From Datisca glomerata (lineage: Eukaryota > Streptophyta > Magnoliopsida > Cucurbitales > Datiscaceae): a stretch of 64,000 bases of DNA. The notes under the pieces are model-generated. The model did not search any database, had not been told where the DNA came from, and saw nothing but the letters and a program-made list of their open reading frames with translations. The stretch covers positions 342,043 through 406,042 of the forward strand of contig QANY01002785.1 of assembly GCA_003255025.1 (NCBI GenBank), given 5' to 3'. This document shows, piece after piece, positions 10,680-20,798 of the stretch (position 1 is the stretch's first letter; each line of letters starts with the position of its first letter). The position numbers and the translations under genes were made by a program.

Positions 10680-11700
10680 TGTCACGGTGCGTACGCGGCG
10701 GACGATAGCCACGATAGCCAAATAAATTTTTTTATTGAAAACTCATTTAATCAGTCATAATCCATTATATATATTTATAGGTTAAATCTACAACATACAA
10801 GATTAGGAATCATATAACTCTTGTAGTCTATATGAAGGTCCTTGCAAAAACGATCGATCATGTGTTTCCATGAAATTGTTTCAACGATCAGTAGACTTCA
10901 AGATCCACACTAAGATCATTCAAGTCAATCTTCAATGCAATAGGACGTGTGTGAGTATGTAGAATATTACAAGTGTCTCTAGATGTTCTTAACACATGAG
11001 ATCTAGAGATTTACTGAAAATGACTTTAGTGAGATGATTCTCTAAAAGAACATGATGATTATTCTCTTGATTGACGAATTGATTATCTGATCAATTGATT
11101 CACTCCTCTTCGTTCAACAACTGCGTATCAGAATATTATCTATATATATTCTAGATAATTGCGTATCAGATTTTTAGGGATAAACTGAAATAATATTTAA
11201 TTATAAAATTACCAATTTTTATGGGACCCACTGTAATTGTGCGCAACTGCAGTGTCACATGGCACTGATCTACATATGATTATCGAATTGATGTGTATTA
11301 AATCTTTATGATAAACGACACGTTAATAAACATATTAAATCACATGAGTCCTATCATATATAATCTTATAATATAAAGTACTTTCACTAAGATGTCTATC
11401 CACATCAATGATTCAGATCTAGATCACACGCATTCATAATATTTAGTGAACTGTACTGGTAACCATTCATTAAAGATTCCAGACACTAATATGTTACTAA
11501 CAATTTTATTCATTATCTATGATCATAATCATCTCGTATTAATACAAGATCATAGTCACATTAATGAATATGAAATTTTTTTATATTTATATAAATTATT
11601 CAACAATAATTTAAAAGAATAATTATAAGAAAAATGTAATCCTCTTTAAATTTTTTATCAAAATGTCAATGCACATACTTTGAAGGCATAACCCCCAACA
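10680..11700 (-). repeat. Copia-1 5' LTR
   Basis: A 1021-bp LTR; on the plus strand it begins TGTCACGGTGCG and ends CATAACCCCCAACA. It shares scattered blocks with 3567-5394 and lacks the middle expansion of that copy, but has a private block at 10850-10990. Confidence 0.88.
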
Positions 11701-12563
11701 GCATGCACATCTACTGGTATAACGATGTAGTATCCTTGTGCTATTGTAAATTAAATGCAAAATCTGCTCAATTAATAGCAGATATGCTAGATAGACAACC
11801 TAACCTTAATAACGGAAATAAAGTAGGAAAATCATTAAAATAATACTAAAAACTAACACACCGCTGTCAAATTCCTAATGAGTTAGCTTGAAAACCAATA
11901 GATAACTCTAATTATTTTGAGTTATATACTAGCCCAAAGATGGAAACACACGCCTTTAGTCCATTCTTTATCAGAAGGTGGTACATCCAAGGTGCCTAAG
12001 GTGGTCATACCCTTCAAGTTGCTTTCCCTCTCTTGGTATGACATAACCTTGTCATAATCTTACCAGACCATAGTCCGCGGATTGTTCTCAGGTAAGGGAT
12101 GGCTTTCGAGTTTTTTTCACTAAGCTCGAAGGGAGGTGACAATAAATCATAGTGTAACATTGCCCCCCTGCGCCTTTATAAGTTCAGGGGCATCCCTTAC
12201 AAGTGTATTCATTGAGTACGTCGCTTTCATACATTTATGAGACGTCCCTTACAAGCATGTTTATATTTATCATACATCAACCTCGTTATGCCAAGTAGGC
12301 ATTAGCTAGGCATCCCTTTGAGTGCACTTATGTCTATCTAGAACGTCATTCATGCTGAGATTTCTTACTATTTACACAAACAATTATTTTCATGATAGTT
12401 TAATTAAGCTAGTCATGAAAATTGATTTACATAAGTAATATGAATAAGTGTTTTCTACCAAAAGCCCTATCATATATTATCGAAAACCAATACATTATGA
12501 TATTATGCATATATGACAGAATAATTTCAACAAATAAACTAATGAGAGCGATATCAAAAACAT
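11701..12563. other. No gene; possible continuation of the Athila-like LTR
   Basis: No coding potential or recognised repeat. Its position to the right of Copia-1 makes it the expected other half of whatever Copia-1 inserted into, but I could not confirm this by sequence. GCATCCCTTACAAG and GACGTCCCTTACAAG (about 12190 and 12241) are a local direct repeat. Confidence 0.4.
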
Positions 12564-12899
12564 AAAATTAATGGGAAAATTATCAATTTAGCTATCCTAG
12601 TTTGTATTTATTTTCAATTTGGTAATCGAAGTTTAAAAAGTCTCAACTTGTTCATTCTAATTTACTTAACATTTCAATATGGTCCTTCTGTGACTGTCCA
12701 TTAACGGACACCCTGATGTGGCACGTTAACTGATGACGTGTCATGTTAAGTGATGACGTAGCATTAGAAAATTATTTTTTATTTCCAACTCAAATATTAT
12801 ATGTTTTATTTTATGTATGTGCAACGAAATACCTAAACCGCCCCTTATTCGTTCGCCCCAATTTCAACACCACCACCGCTTCAACCTCATTGAATTTCT

Positions 12900-13392
12900 C
12901 ATTCAGCTTCTGATCAACCACATCAAGTAGCATCCCTGCCTTGTACTTGTCCCACACCAATCAACTAACACAAATTCCTCCGGCATTGCTTTTGGCTCTA
13001 TGGGTCTCCATTCACACGCCACCTCTGACAGTAAAGCACCAAAGCATACACGTTGGTGCTCGTGGTGGCTTTCCCTATTCTGGGTAGCCATAGCTCCGGT
13101 ACGAGATACCCCAAAGTGCCTATGACCCGAGTAATGGTCGGGTTCACCCTGTGTTCGTAGAGTCTCGCTAATCCAAAATCGACAAATCTTCAGTTTAATT
13201 CGGGTTCACCCTAAAGCAACATCTTTAATGATTATGAACCTCTATTCCCAACTGAGAATTGTCTTCGGCTCATCGAATAAGAAAGTATCTAAGCTTCCAT
13301 TGGCCATAAAACCGTACACAATAAGGAGATTTCCTCGATGGCGACACTCGCCCAGTAATTGCACTAAAATTCGGTGGCGGACCCTTCCAGTA
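12900..13392 (-). pseudogene. Captured L-type lectin receptor-like kinase fragment (kinase domain)
   Basis: Minus strand, in order: [33 protein letters not shown] (then a stop), [41 protein letters not shown], and after a frameshift [20 protein letters not shown] and EEFVLVDW. This is the order of kinase subdomains V to IX/X in L-type lectin receptor kinases. The catalytic loop (HRD..N) between VALG and DFG is missing, and the ATP-binding lobe and lectin domain are absent, so no active kinase can be made. It lies entirely between the Mutator-like TIRs. Confidence 0.85.
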
Positions 13393-13492
13393 ACTGGACT
13401 AAAAAAATTGTTTAGACAATTAAAGTAAAAAGAGATATTTCTTATAAAAAAAAACTATATATGAGTTTGAAAATATAAAATAATATTTTAAT

Positions 13493-13570
13493 GCCACGTC
13501 ATCACTTATCGTATCACGTCATCACTTAACGTATCACGTCATCACTTAACGTATCAAGTCATCACTTAAC
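13493..13570. repeat. 20-bp tandem repeat (about 4 copies) in the right MULE TIR
   Basis: Units of about 20 bp with core CACGTCATCACTTAACGTAT. The left TIR has only about two matching units (around 12718-12760), so the array expanded on one side. Confidence 0.9.
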
Positions 13571-13685
13571 ATGAAACGTTAAATAAATTAGGATGATTAA
13601 ATAGAGATTTTTTAAACTACGATGACCAAATTAAAGACATGTGCAAACTATGATGGCCAAATTTTTAATTTTCCCCAAAATTAAT

Positions 13686-14790
13686 CAAACAATATCCAAA
13701 ATACTTACAAAAAATGTTGGGTCTTTCAAATAGTGTATTTAAATATTTTAATTTTTTCTCACTCTCAAAATTGTTTTGATTTCTTTATCAACTTTCATTC
13801 TCTCATTCTTTCAATGAATCCCACATATTTAAAGATTTTAAAGCTCTTTGTTTCTCATTTATTTTGGTAATCTCTCGAAAGATTGGTTCGTGTTCAGGCT
13901 ACAATTCACCTCTCTCTCTCTATCAACATTTAAAACGAAATTTGATGCGTCGGAATTATTATTCTAATTACATGTTGACGATATTGTTGTCTCACGATGT
14001 CGACATTTTTGTGTTTTAATTCTAATCAGGAGTCAGGAGGACCACCAGTCCACAGCATTAGCATTGGAGCCCATTGTTTATTTCTTCCTAATTTTTCTTT
14101 TTATTTTTTCAGAAAAAAGATATTAATGTAATCACTAATTAAAAGTTATTGTCTTATATCACTCATATCATGTCGGAGGCGCACACGACATAAATGTCAC
14201 AGCTAAATTTTAAGTTAATCATGCATGGTGAAAAATTAAGGTGGATTAAAGCTAGTAAATAGTTATGGAGATTTGAATTTATATTCTGAATGTATTAATT
14301 TTTTTTAAGTTCTAAATGTGTTACTTATTAGGCAACTGTATGGTTTTCAATTTCTTTGACCATTTTACTTTAAAGATCAGGATTATAAATATTATTTATT
14401 CGAAATCTAAATTCAACGGTACTGAACTAAATTGTTTGAAATTTTCATGAATCTCATTTGATCATATTCAAAAGCTCCGATTACAATTTCAAAGATATTT
14501 ATATTTATTTTCATGGCTCATTATGATAATTATATTTATTAGCTATTTATAATTTAATTTATTACTACATAAAATTATGAATAATCACATTTAAGAAAAA
14601 TATTACTATTTGCAAATATTGTAAATGAAATAACGACATTCTAGTAAAACCATACATTTAAATCCAATTCAAATCTATATTCTAATTTTTCAATATACAC
14701 AATAATCTAATTATCAATTCGGAATCAAAATCTTTAATTAACGTGCCATTATTTTTATCCAATCAAAATTTTCAAAATTGGACTCGGTCG
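13686..14790. other. No gene; upstream region of the haemoglobin gene
   Basis: AT-rich, without recognised genes or mobile-element ends. A CT-rich tract occurs at about 13909-13923. Confidence 0.5.
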
Positions 14791-14799
14791 ATATTCATG

Positions 14800-14809
14800 C
14801 CACGTCAGC
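14800..14809 (+). promoter_or_regulatory. ACGT-core (G/A-box, ABRE-like) element
   Basis: CCACGTCAGC (minus strand TGACGTGG), a bZIP-type ACGT motif about 60 bp upstream of the TATA box of the haemoglobin gene. Function is inferred only from motif and position. Confidence 0.45.
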
Positions 14810-14865
14810 TTGCCGAGAGTTGAGCAACCGTGGATTCCACGCGAACAATACGAGGTTCCCCCCAC

Positions 14866-14873
14866 TATAAAAT
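14866..14873 (+). promoter_or_regulatory. TATA box of the haemoglobin gene
   Basis: TATAAAAT in the context CCCCACTATAAAATCAC, 82 bp upstream of the start codon. A start of transcription near 14895-14905 would give a 5' leader of about 50-60 nt. Confidence 0.7.
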
Positions 14874-14954
14874 CACTTTACACACTCGAACGAGCAGAAG
14901 GTGAGCAATAAGCATAAGAATCGAGCGCACAAATCACCAGACACAGAAAGAGAG

Positions 14955-16533
14955 ATGCAGAGTCTGCAAGAGAAAGCCTCTCAATGGAGCGGAGTGAAGC
15001 AGGAAGATGCGTTCGCCATTGACAATACTAACCTGTTTCAGAAGCTAGGGCTCCAGACCTTCGTTAATCTCTCTACCAACTTCTATAACAGGTTCACTTT
15101 CTTCTAGATTGGACTTTCTTTTAGACCAATTGCCATATGGCGGCTCCGTATCCCACAACTTCTGGCTAGATTTTATTTGTTGGAGTAGCTCATTCTGGTT
15201 TGACATTAGAACTTGTTTTAATCGATTTGGATTTTCTACCTGCGTTTTTTCTCAGAAACGAGAAGCGAGTTTGTAACTTCCAAATTTCATTTCTGACACT
15301 TGGGCGCTTGTACTTATTTCAACTGCGAAACAATGAATTTGAGAATGTTTCTGTCGTATTTCTCGAGTTTGATTGGTTCTTAAGCGAATCTCATTAAAAT
15401 GGAAGATTTAAGTCGTGTTTTGATATGAAAACAGGGTGTACGATGACGAGGAAGAGTGGTTCCGATCAATTTTTGCAAGCTCGAAGAAAGAAGATGCAAT
15501 TCAAAATCAGTACGAGTTTTTTGTACAGCGGATGGGAGGACCCCCATTGTATTCACGGAGAAAAGGTCTTGCGACTCTTGCCTTTTACTTGTAGTAGAGT
15601 TTATTCTTCAATTTTCTCATAGTGAATCTTTTTTTCCGTAGACGACGGTCTTTCACTGATTCAATTAAATGTATTAAGATTATACGCCGTTGCACAATTC
15701 CAAAAAGTCAGAAACCATTTAAAACTGATTAAATGGTAAGGTGATAGAGCCATATGTATGGGTATGGTCACATTTCTGAGGTACATTTCATGCTTCCTCA
15801 TATCAGCGCTTGATTCGAGTCCAACGACGTTTATCCTCGACAAGACCCTTTATGCTATAGCTTAATTGTAAAATCAAGGTCTTTGTATGTGTTTTTTTCC
15901 TCTGCAAAAGAGAAATAAGTATTACGGAGATGCTTGATATCATTCTTAATCTTTTGATATCCTTGTTTCTTCCCTTCTTGGTTGCTAATATTTAAAGGTG
16001 GTTAGTAACTTTTGATTAATCCACCTAGCGGTATCGATTTTGTTCCTATGGGTATACAAATTTTAGGTATTTGGAATATGAATTTTCGATTCTTAATTGT
16101 GATCACCGATCACTTGCTAGTTGCTAGTTGAGTAGGGTTAAAAAATACTCAGTTTCGAGAAGATATGCTGCTGAGGATAATCCATCTAATAATTCTACTT
16201 TGCAGGCCATCCTGCCCTTATTGGACGCCACCGTCCATTTCCGGTCACGCATCAGGCTGCGGAGAGGTGGCTACATCACATGCTGCTAGCATTAGACAGC
16301 ACCCCTGATATTGACGTAGACTCCAAAGTCAAAATGATTAACTTTTTCAGGCATTAAGTCGTTTCTAAACTAGCTCATCCTCAACTGTTTATCGCCAGAT
16401 TTTATAAGACACTGACCCATCTGTAAAAACTTTCAGGCACACTGCTTTCTTTCTCGTGGCTGGAGATGAGTTGAAGAATCAGAACTTACAATTCCAATGC
16501 AAGCATGGCATCCAGCAAACTCCTGCACCCTAA
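14955..16533 (+). CDS. GLB3: Class 3 (2-on-2, truncated) haemoglobin, 4 exons
   Basis: Exons 14955-15091, 15435-15565, 16206-16350 and 16437-16533 join in frame to a 169-residue protein starting [13 protein letters not shown] and ending IQQTPAP, close to the usual 165-175 residues of plant 2-on-2 globins. Landmarks: [13 protein letters not shown] with the B10 Tyr (about residues 43-55), [20 protein letters not shown], then [20 protein letters not shown] with the proximal haem-ligand His in RHRPF and the G8 Trp. The C-terminus [14 protein letters not shown] is family-typical. Plant members are soluble cytosolic or nuclear haem proteins binding O2/NO; physiological role is not settled. The start is the first ATG after the TATA box. 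Introns 1 and 2 are GT-AG; intron 3 (16351-16436) begins GC. No stops or frameshifts; it appears intact. Confidence 0.93.
16351..16436 (+). other. Intron 3 of the haemoglobin gene, GC-AG type
   Basis: Exon 3 ends ..TTTTTCAG and the intron starts GCATTAAG; it ends CTTTCAG. Using GC restores the conserved [12 protein letters not shown] reading. No nearby GT donor keeps the frame, because any site beyond 16356 reads through an in-frame TAA. Length 86 bp. Confidence 0.8.
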
Positions 16534-16675
16534 AAATTCTTAACGGATTATCTTTATTCAATTGATCTGTGAAACAACAAATAGAGCACTTTATCTAGAA
16601 ACGTTGTACTCTAAGAGGACTAATATTGGTCTACACAATTATTATCAATTAACTAAAAAAATATAGTTCTTCACC

Positions 16676-17284
16676 AATGTTTAAAAAAGCTATGGAGGCT
16701 TTATTATGCCTTGAGGCTCGCCTCAATTTGAGGTTATAGTAATGTGCCTCAATTTGAGGTTATAGAAATGTGCCTCAATTGTTCTTATGTTTTGTTCGTA
16801 TCTTTTAGTATTTCTTGGGACGTGACTTATTTCTTTCTCTGCTAAACTATGTGGGTGTCTTTGTCAATCATTAAGCAACAAAAGTTGATAAATTTGATGA
16901 CATACTTCTTGAATCACAGAAATGTTTAAACTACTAACATAATCTAAAATGTCATTTAAAATACATATACCACAGTCATACACCCTTTGAGATATGAAAC
17001 TAATGTGATAATTCTCTTTCCTTTAGAATCTTTTCTAGCATAATGATTAAAATGAAATAATAGACTTAATGTTTTACTTCATGATTTAGAGGCTATTTAT
17101 TATGACTATAATGATATTTTAGGGATGATTATTACTATTGCATTGGTTATTATATATTTGTATGATCATGTAGTTATTTATGACTTTTTACTTTCATTTT
17201 GCTTTAAAATGAGACTTACGGCTCTCTACGCCTCGGCTCTTTAAAGTGAAACGCCTTAAAGCCACTACTAGCATTTTTAAACAT
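16676..17284. mobile_element. hAT-like MITE remnant
   Basis: Ends are inverted: AATGTTTAAAAAAGCTA at left, and the right end on the minus strand reads ATGTTTAAAAATGCTAGTA. Plant hAT MITEs of the TGTTTAAAAA..GCGCCTAGGCGC type have such ends. Interior near both ends is rich in GCCTCG/GCGAGG (left GAGGCTCGCCTC near 16710; right CGCCTCGGCTC). Flanks TCTTCACC and TCTTCTTC are a weak 8-bp duplication (6 of 8). A short internal tandem copy, GTGCCTCAATTTGAGGTTAT, occurs at about 16718-16777. Confidence 0.55.
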
Positions 17285-17629
17285 TCTTCTTCATATCTAA
17301 TAATGTTTAGAAGTTGAAGAATCTATGGATTGGGGAGTGATCTTATTAAATTTGGTTTGAATCACTCCCTTCTTTGAAAATGTTGCAAAAATATTAGAAA
17401 CTGGCAAAGATATTGGTGATTGGAAGTACGTAGTAGCATACGAGGTGAGTGGGTACAGAAGTTAAACCTCTTATCCCTCTTATCTATATGTAAGCTGTTG
17501 TTGAGTCACATTACTCCCAAAAATTTCGTAGTAACGTGCAGTAGTAGAGTTCATTGTTGCACAACTGTACATCCAATGACAGGCAGATCTTAAAAGCTTC
17601 ATGTCTTCCTCTCCATAGTCATACATTTT
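17285..17629. other. No gene recognised
   Basis: Unassigned sequence between the MITE remnant and the LINE remnant. Confidence 0.4.
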
Positions 17630-18462
17630 CTATTTTTGACAAAGAAAACGAGTTTCCGTTAAATCAACAAGGAACAACCTTGAGTACAAGATTTTCAACT
17701 CAGTAAGGCGGGAAGTTCCGCTCCATTAAACCCGAATTCCCCATTAGGAACGGACAAATCAGCACTAAGAGATATTTCAAAATATTGAGCAAGAAATTCC
17801 GCTGAGCACACCTAATCCCTCGAAAAGAGCCAGAGATTGCAATTGCTGGGCTAGAGAGAGGTGCAATATGTCCATCCTTATGCTAAAAAATCACCAACAG
17901 AGCCCCTACAGATCTATCCCCCTCATGATGACGAGAGACAGGTGAACATGCGGCTGCTATATTTATTTTGATGAACCCCTCCATGGGTGGAGTCCACTTT
18001 ATAGTTCCACTTTGCAATTTCTACTAATAATGGGAAGCAATGTCTGGAGATGGATGGACTTGGAGTCAATATGGAAGAAACTTTGAGTTGGCTCCACCAG
18101 CTTCATGAAGGAATTTCTAACCTCTTTAACTCAAATACATTCCGACGATGTTTTCTTCACCAATCATATAGCAGCTCCTAGATTAAGCTTTGCGCCTTTT
18201 GAAAAAGCCATTACAAGCTTTCCAGATTCGCCATTACCAAAAGCAAGATTCCTCATCAGCTCAGAAATGCACGAAATTTTTTCATAACTGATTAAGCGAA
18301 CCAGCCCATATCGTCACAAAAACGACTTGCCTTGGCAATCATCAGTCCAAATCTGAAGGTCAGAACCAAATCAAAATGCTCTCATGGAAGGGCATAAGAA
18401 AAAGATGTGGACTATAAGAACCCATGAAAACACTTCTATTTGAACTGACATATTTTGGATGG
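17630..18462 (-). pseudogene. LINE remnant: RT zinc-binding and RNase H-like region
   Basis: Minus strand. From 18462 the sequence encodes IQNMSVQIEVFSWVLIVHIF FLCPSMRAF-like residues, resembling the zf-RVT motif (H.F..CP..RA) at the end of plant LINE reverse transcriptases. Further on, KWTPPMEGFIKINIAAACSP (about 18000-17940) followed by GALLVIF..DGHIAPLSSPA matches the RVT_3 RNase H domain (WTPP..G..KIN.D). Many stops and frameshifts are present. The upstream part continues across the gypsy insertion at 22652. Confidence 0.62.
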
Positions 18463-18467
18463 GGTAT

Positions 18468-18941
18468 TGATGTAGTGGAAAGCCTCAACAAAATCCTAAT
18501 AATACTAAAAATTGTTGAATCACGGCGATTACCAGCAATTGACCTTAAAAAATCTGTTGAATTCTAAGATTACCAGGATTTAGACAACAATTCCGTTGAT
18601 TCACAAAGAATACCACAAATTAGAATAAAGGGGAAAACGTTTTTCGTCAATCAAAATTGTTTCAATCAAACAAATAAAAATGAATCTATACTGCTCAGAA
18701 AAGCCTAAAATTAACAAAGGTGGAAAATTATGAAAAAACCCAAAATTGTGAACAAAATAACTTCCAGACTTCCGAAAGTGCTTAAAACAGTGTTTTTTGG
18801 GCCCAAAACTATCCATTTGTTCCAGATATCTTACGGGTCACGTGGTTCAACACGAGTCAATAGTTACGTCGTCTGAAAGTTGGTCTGAGAGTGTCAAGAT
18901 CCATTTATTCAAGAAATACTAAAGTTACATTGTCTGCATCA
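18468..18941 (-). repeat. Gypsy-1 3' LTR
   Basis: 474 bp, TGATGTAGTGG..TGCATCA on the plus strand. It is about 255 bp longer than the 5' LTR; 18560-18830 has no counterpart there, so one copy gained or the other lost that block. Confidence 0.88.
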
Positions 18942-19285
18942 TTCTCCTCAGGATAGAGAAAATTCGACCTCGAATTTAGAATAGCATCATCATCAGAAGA
19001 GTCACCGTGGAAAGGAATAAAATGTTTAACATTGAATACATCAGCAGTACGAATGTGGCTAGGCAGCTTCAACCTGTAGGCATTTGGATTCATCTTTTCA
19101 ACAATCTTGACAGGTCCAACCTTCTTGACAGACAACTTGTTGTAATCACCAACTGAAAAACGATCCTTAGTCAGGACTGGCGATAAAAAATCTCCAACCT
19201 CAAGGTCCACATGTCTGTGTTTTTTATCAGCATCATGTTTAAGAGGACTAATCTGAGGAAGAATTATAGTTCCTGCACCTTGCAT
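18905..19285 (-). pseudogene. Gypsy-1 integrase C-terminal / pol tail
   Basis: A 126-codon open stretch on the minus strand. It reads HRHVDLEVGDFLSPVLTKDR, then KLSVKKVGPVKIVEKMNPNA and YRLKLPSHIRTADVFNVKHF, ending in an acidic tail with NSRSNFLYPEENDADNVT. This is the SH3-like integrase C-terminus of gypsy elements and usual tail. The open frame ends at 18905, 37 bp inside the 3' LTR. Confidence 0.85.
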
Positions 19286-19499
19286 TGGCGTCTCTCAGTC
19301 CACCACGACTTGCACGCGCCTTCTCTTGATCCAACCGACTCATGCCGTCTCAAATCCAGCGCCCAAGGAACTAGACCTTGCAGAATGAAAATTGTTATGA
19401 ACTACCCTGTGAACATCTTGCAAACCAGTTATGAAATCTGCTGCTTTGCCTTCGACCTTTAACTTACTTGGTAAAGCCATCAAATTGAGTGGTCCCCAC

Positions 19500-20170
19500 G
19501 GCTGGATCAAATAAACAACCTGAAAAGGACTGAACCCTGTACTACGATAAACTGCATGGTTATGAGCAAACTCTGCCTGACACAGTTAATGATCGCAACT
19601 CTTGTCATGTTCACCAACCAAACAACGCAAAAGATTTCCCAGAGACCTATTGACAACCTCAGTCTGTCCATCCGTTTGAGGATTTTATGAACTACTAAAA
19701 TTGACATGTGTATTGACCATCTTCCACAAGTTGCGCCAAAAATGACTAAGAAACCTAGTATCTCTATTAGAAACAATAGAAGTAGGAGCCCTTGTAGACG
19801 ATATATCTCACGAAAAACTAATTGTGCCACATTAGCAACATTAATAGTTTTCTTCTAGGAAATAAAATGAACCATTTTAGAGAAGCGATCTACAACAACA
19901 TACATGGAGTCATTACCTCTCTGCGTATGAGGCAGCGCCAACATAAAATTCGTACTAATATTGACCCAAGGCTGAGAAGGAACTGGCAAAGGCATATATA
20001 ACCTGTATTAGTGGCAGAACCCATAGACACTTGGCAAATCCTGCAAACCTTTGCACATATTTCTTTATCTCCTTGCGCATGCCAGGCAAAAAATACGATG
20101 ACTGCACCAGTTGTAATGTTCTATCCCTGCCAACATGGCCCTCACCATGAATTTCTCTGATTATCTGCAA
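19500..20170 (-). pseudogene. Gypsy-1 integrase core remnant
   Basis: Minus strand 20170-19955 carries the zinc-binding region: REIHGEGHVGRDRTLQLVQS and SYFLPGMRKEIKKYVQRFAG, with the HH pair but the first Cys of HHCC replaced (FAGFAKC). Downstream, to 19500, catalytic-core pieces are scattered across frames. Not functional. Confidence 0.8.
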
Positions 20171-20329
20171 TTGTAAGCTAAAATCTAGGATACAAAGTTG
20201 ATTCTCCTTAAATAGAAATCCATCATGTAATAAGATATTGTTTTCTTTTCGTTCTTCACATCTTGGAGAACCACAAAGAAATAAGGATCATTAGCAAGCA
20301 AATCGCCAGAAGAATCAAAACTAAGTACC

Positions 20330-20769
20330 TCAACCCCTTATAGTAACCAGCAAGCTAGTCATGCAACTCAATGCATCTACGACTCGGTTGGTTATCACGA
20401 CTTTATGTTTGACCACAAAAGTTAACTTCTCTAAACAAGCAACCCATCTTGCATGTCTAGTGGACACCTTATCCTGTCTATGTTTTACAGCCTGTACTAC
20501 TACATAAAACTTAAGGTCATATGTACTATATCCAATTTTGGAGCCGAACAACTTCTCACTAAAATAGGCCACCGGTATACTATTTGACTCAGTACTGCTT
20601 CAATCCAAACCTTAGAAGAGTCGGTGTGTAACTCAAATGGTTGTGCAAAATTTGGCAACACTACAATCAGTGAAATGGTATGGCGTTCCTTAATCAAGAA
20701 AAATGTTGATTCTGCTTCATTAGTCCATGAAAACTTACTCGTCTTCATGCAATCAATAATCGGCGCCAT
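20330..20769 (-). pseudogene. Gypsy-1 RNase H remnant
   Basis: Minus strand pieces: CMKTSKFSWTNEAESTFFLI, PFELHTDSSKVWIEAVLSQ, then a frame change to IAYFSEKLFGSKIGYSTYDL, KFYVVVQAVKHRQDK and NRVVDALSC. This is the gypsy RNase H order. The first catalytic Asp (HTDSS) is kept. Confidence 0.85.
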
Positions 20770-20798
20770 AATACTGCTGAAATGAGGGATAAAATGCC

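Larger units (their letters stand above)
3567..11700 (-). mobile_element. Copia-1: degenerate Ty1/copia LTR retrotransposon
   Basis: Two related LTRs (3567-5394 and 10680-11700) in direct orientation enclose a minus-strand gag-protease-integrase-RT-RNase H series. LTR ends read TGTTGGGGGTTATGC at the 5' side and about GTGACA at the 3' side. An initiator-Met-type primer site follows the 5' LTR and a purine tract precedes the 3' LTR. Flanks GCATC (3562-3566) and GCATG (11701-11705) are a possible 5-bp target duplication with one change. LTRs differ strongly in sequence and length, and every ORF is broken, so insertion is old. The integrase-before-RT order proves copia type. Confidence 0.88.
12573..13676 (-). 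mobile_element. Pack-MULE (Mutator-like) carrying a lectin receptor kinase fragment
   Basis: Long imperfect terminal inverted repeats: the left end starts GGGAAAATTATCAATTTAGC and the right end on the minus strand starts GGGGAAAATTAAAAATTTGG. The similarity continues for roughly 200 bp (TAGTTTG, TTTAAAAA, CTAATTTA, AAGTGATGACGT in both). A perfect 9-bp direct repeat AAAATTAAT flanks it at 12564-12572 and 13677-13685. Long TIRs plus a 9-bp duplication are diagnostic of Mutator-like elements. No transposase is present; the interior is host-gene sequence, so it fits the Pack-MULE definition. Confidence 0.92.

Noticed and set aside
3567..11700. Exact 5-bp target duplication for Copia-1
   Set aside because: GCATC and GCATG differ by one base and the 3' LTR start is not sharply defined, so I list it as possible only.
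13228..13428. 66-codon plus-strand frame
   Set aside because: Antisense shadow of the captured lectin receptor kinase fragment.
14901..14954. Possible N-terminal extension of the haemoglobin reading frame
   Set aside because: The frame is open upstream but has no ATG; the family starts MQSLQ/MEALQ-like, matching the ATG at 14955.
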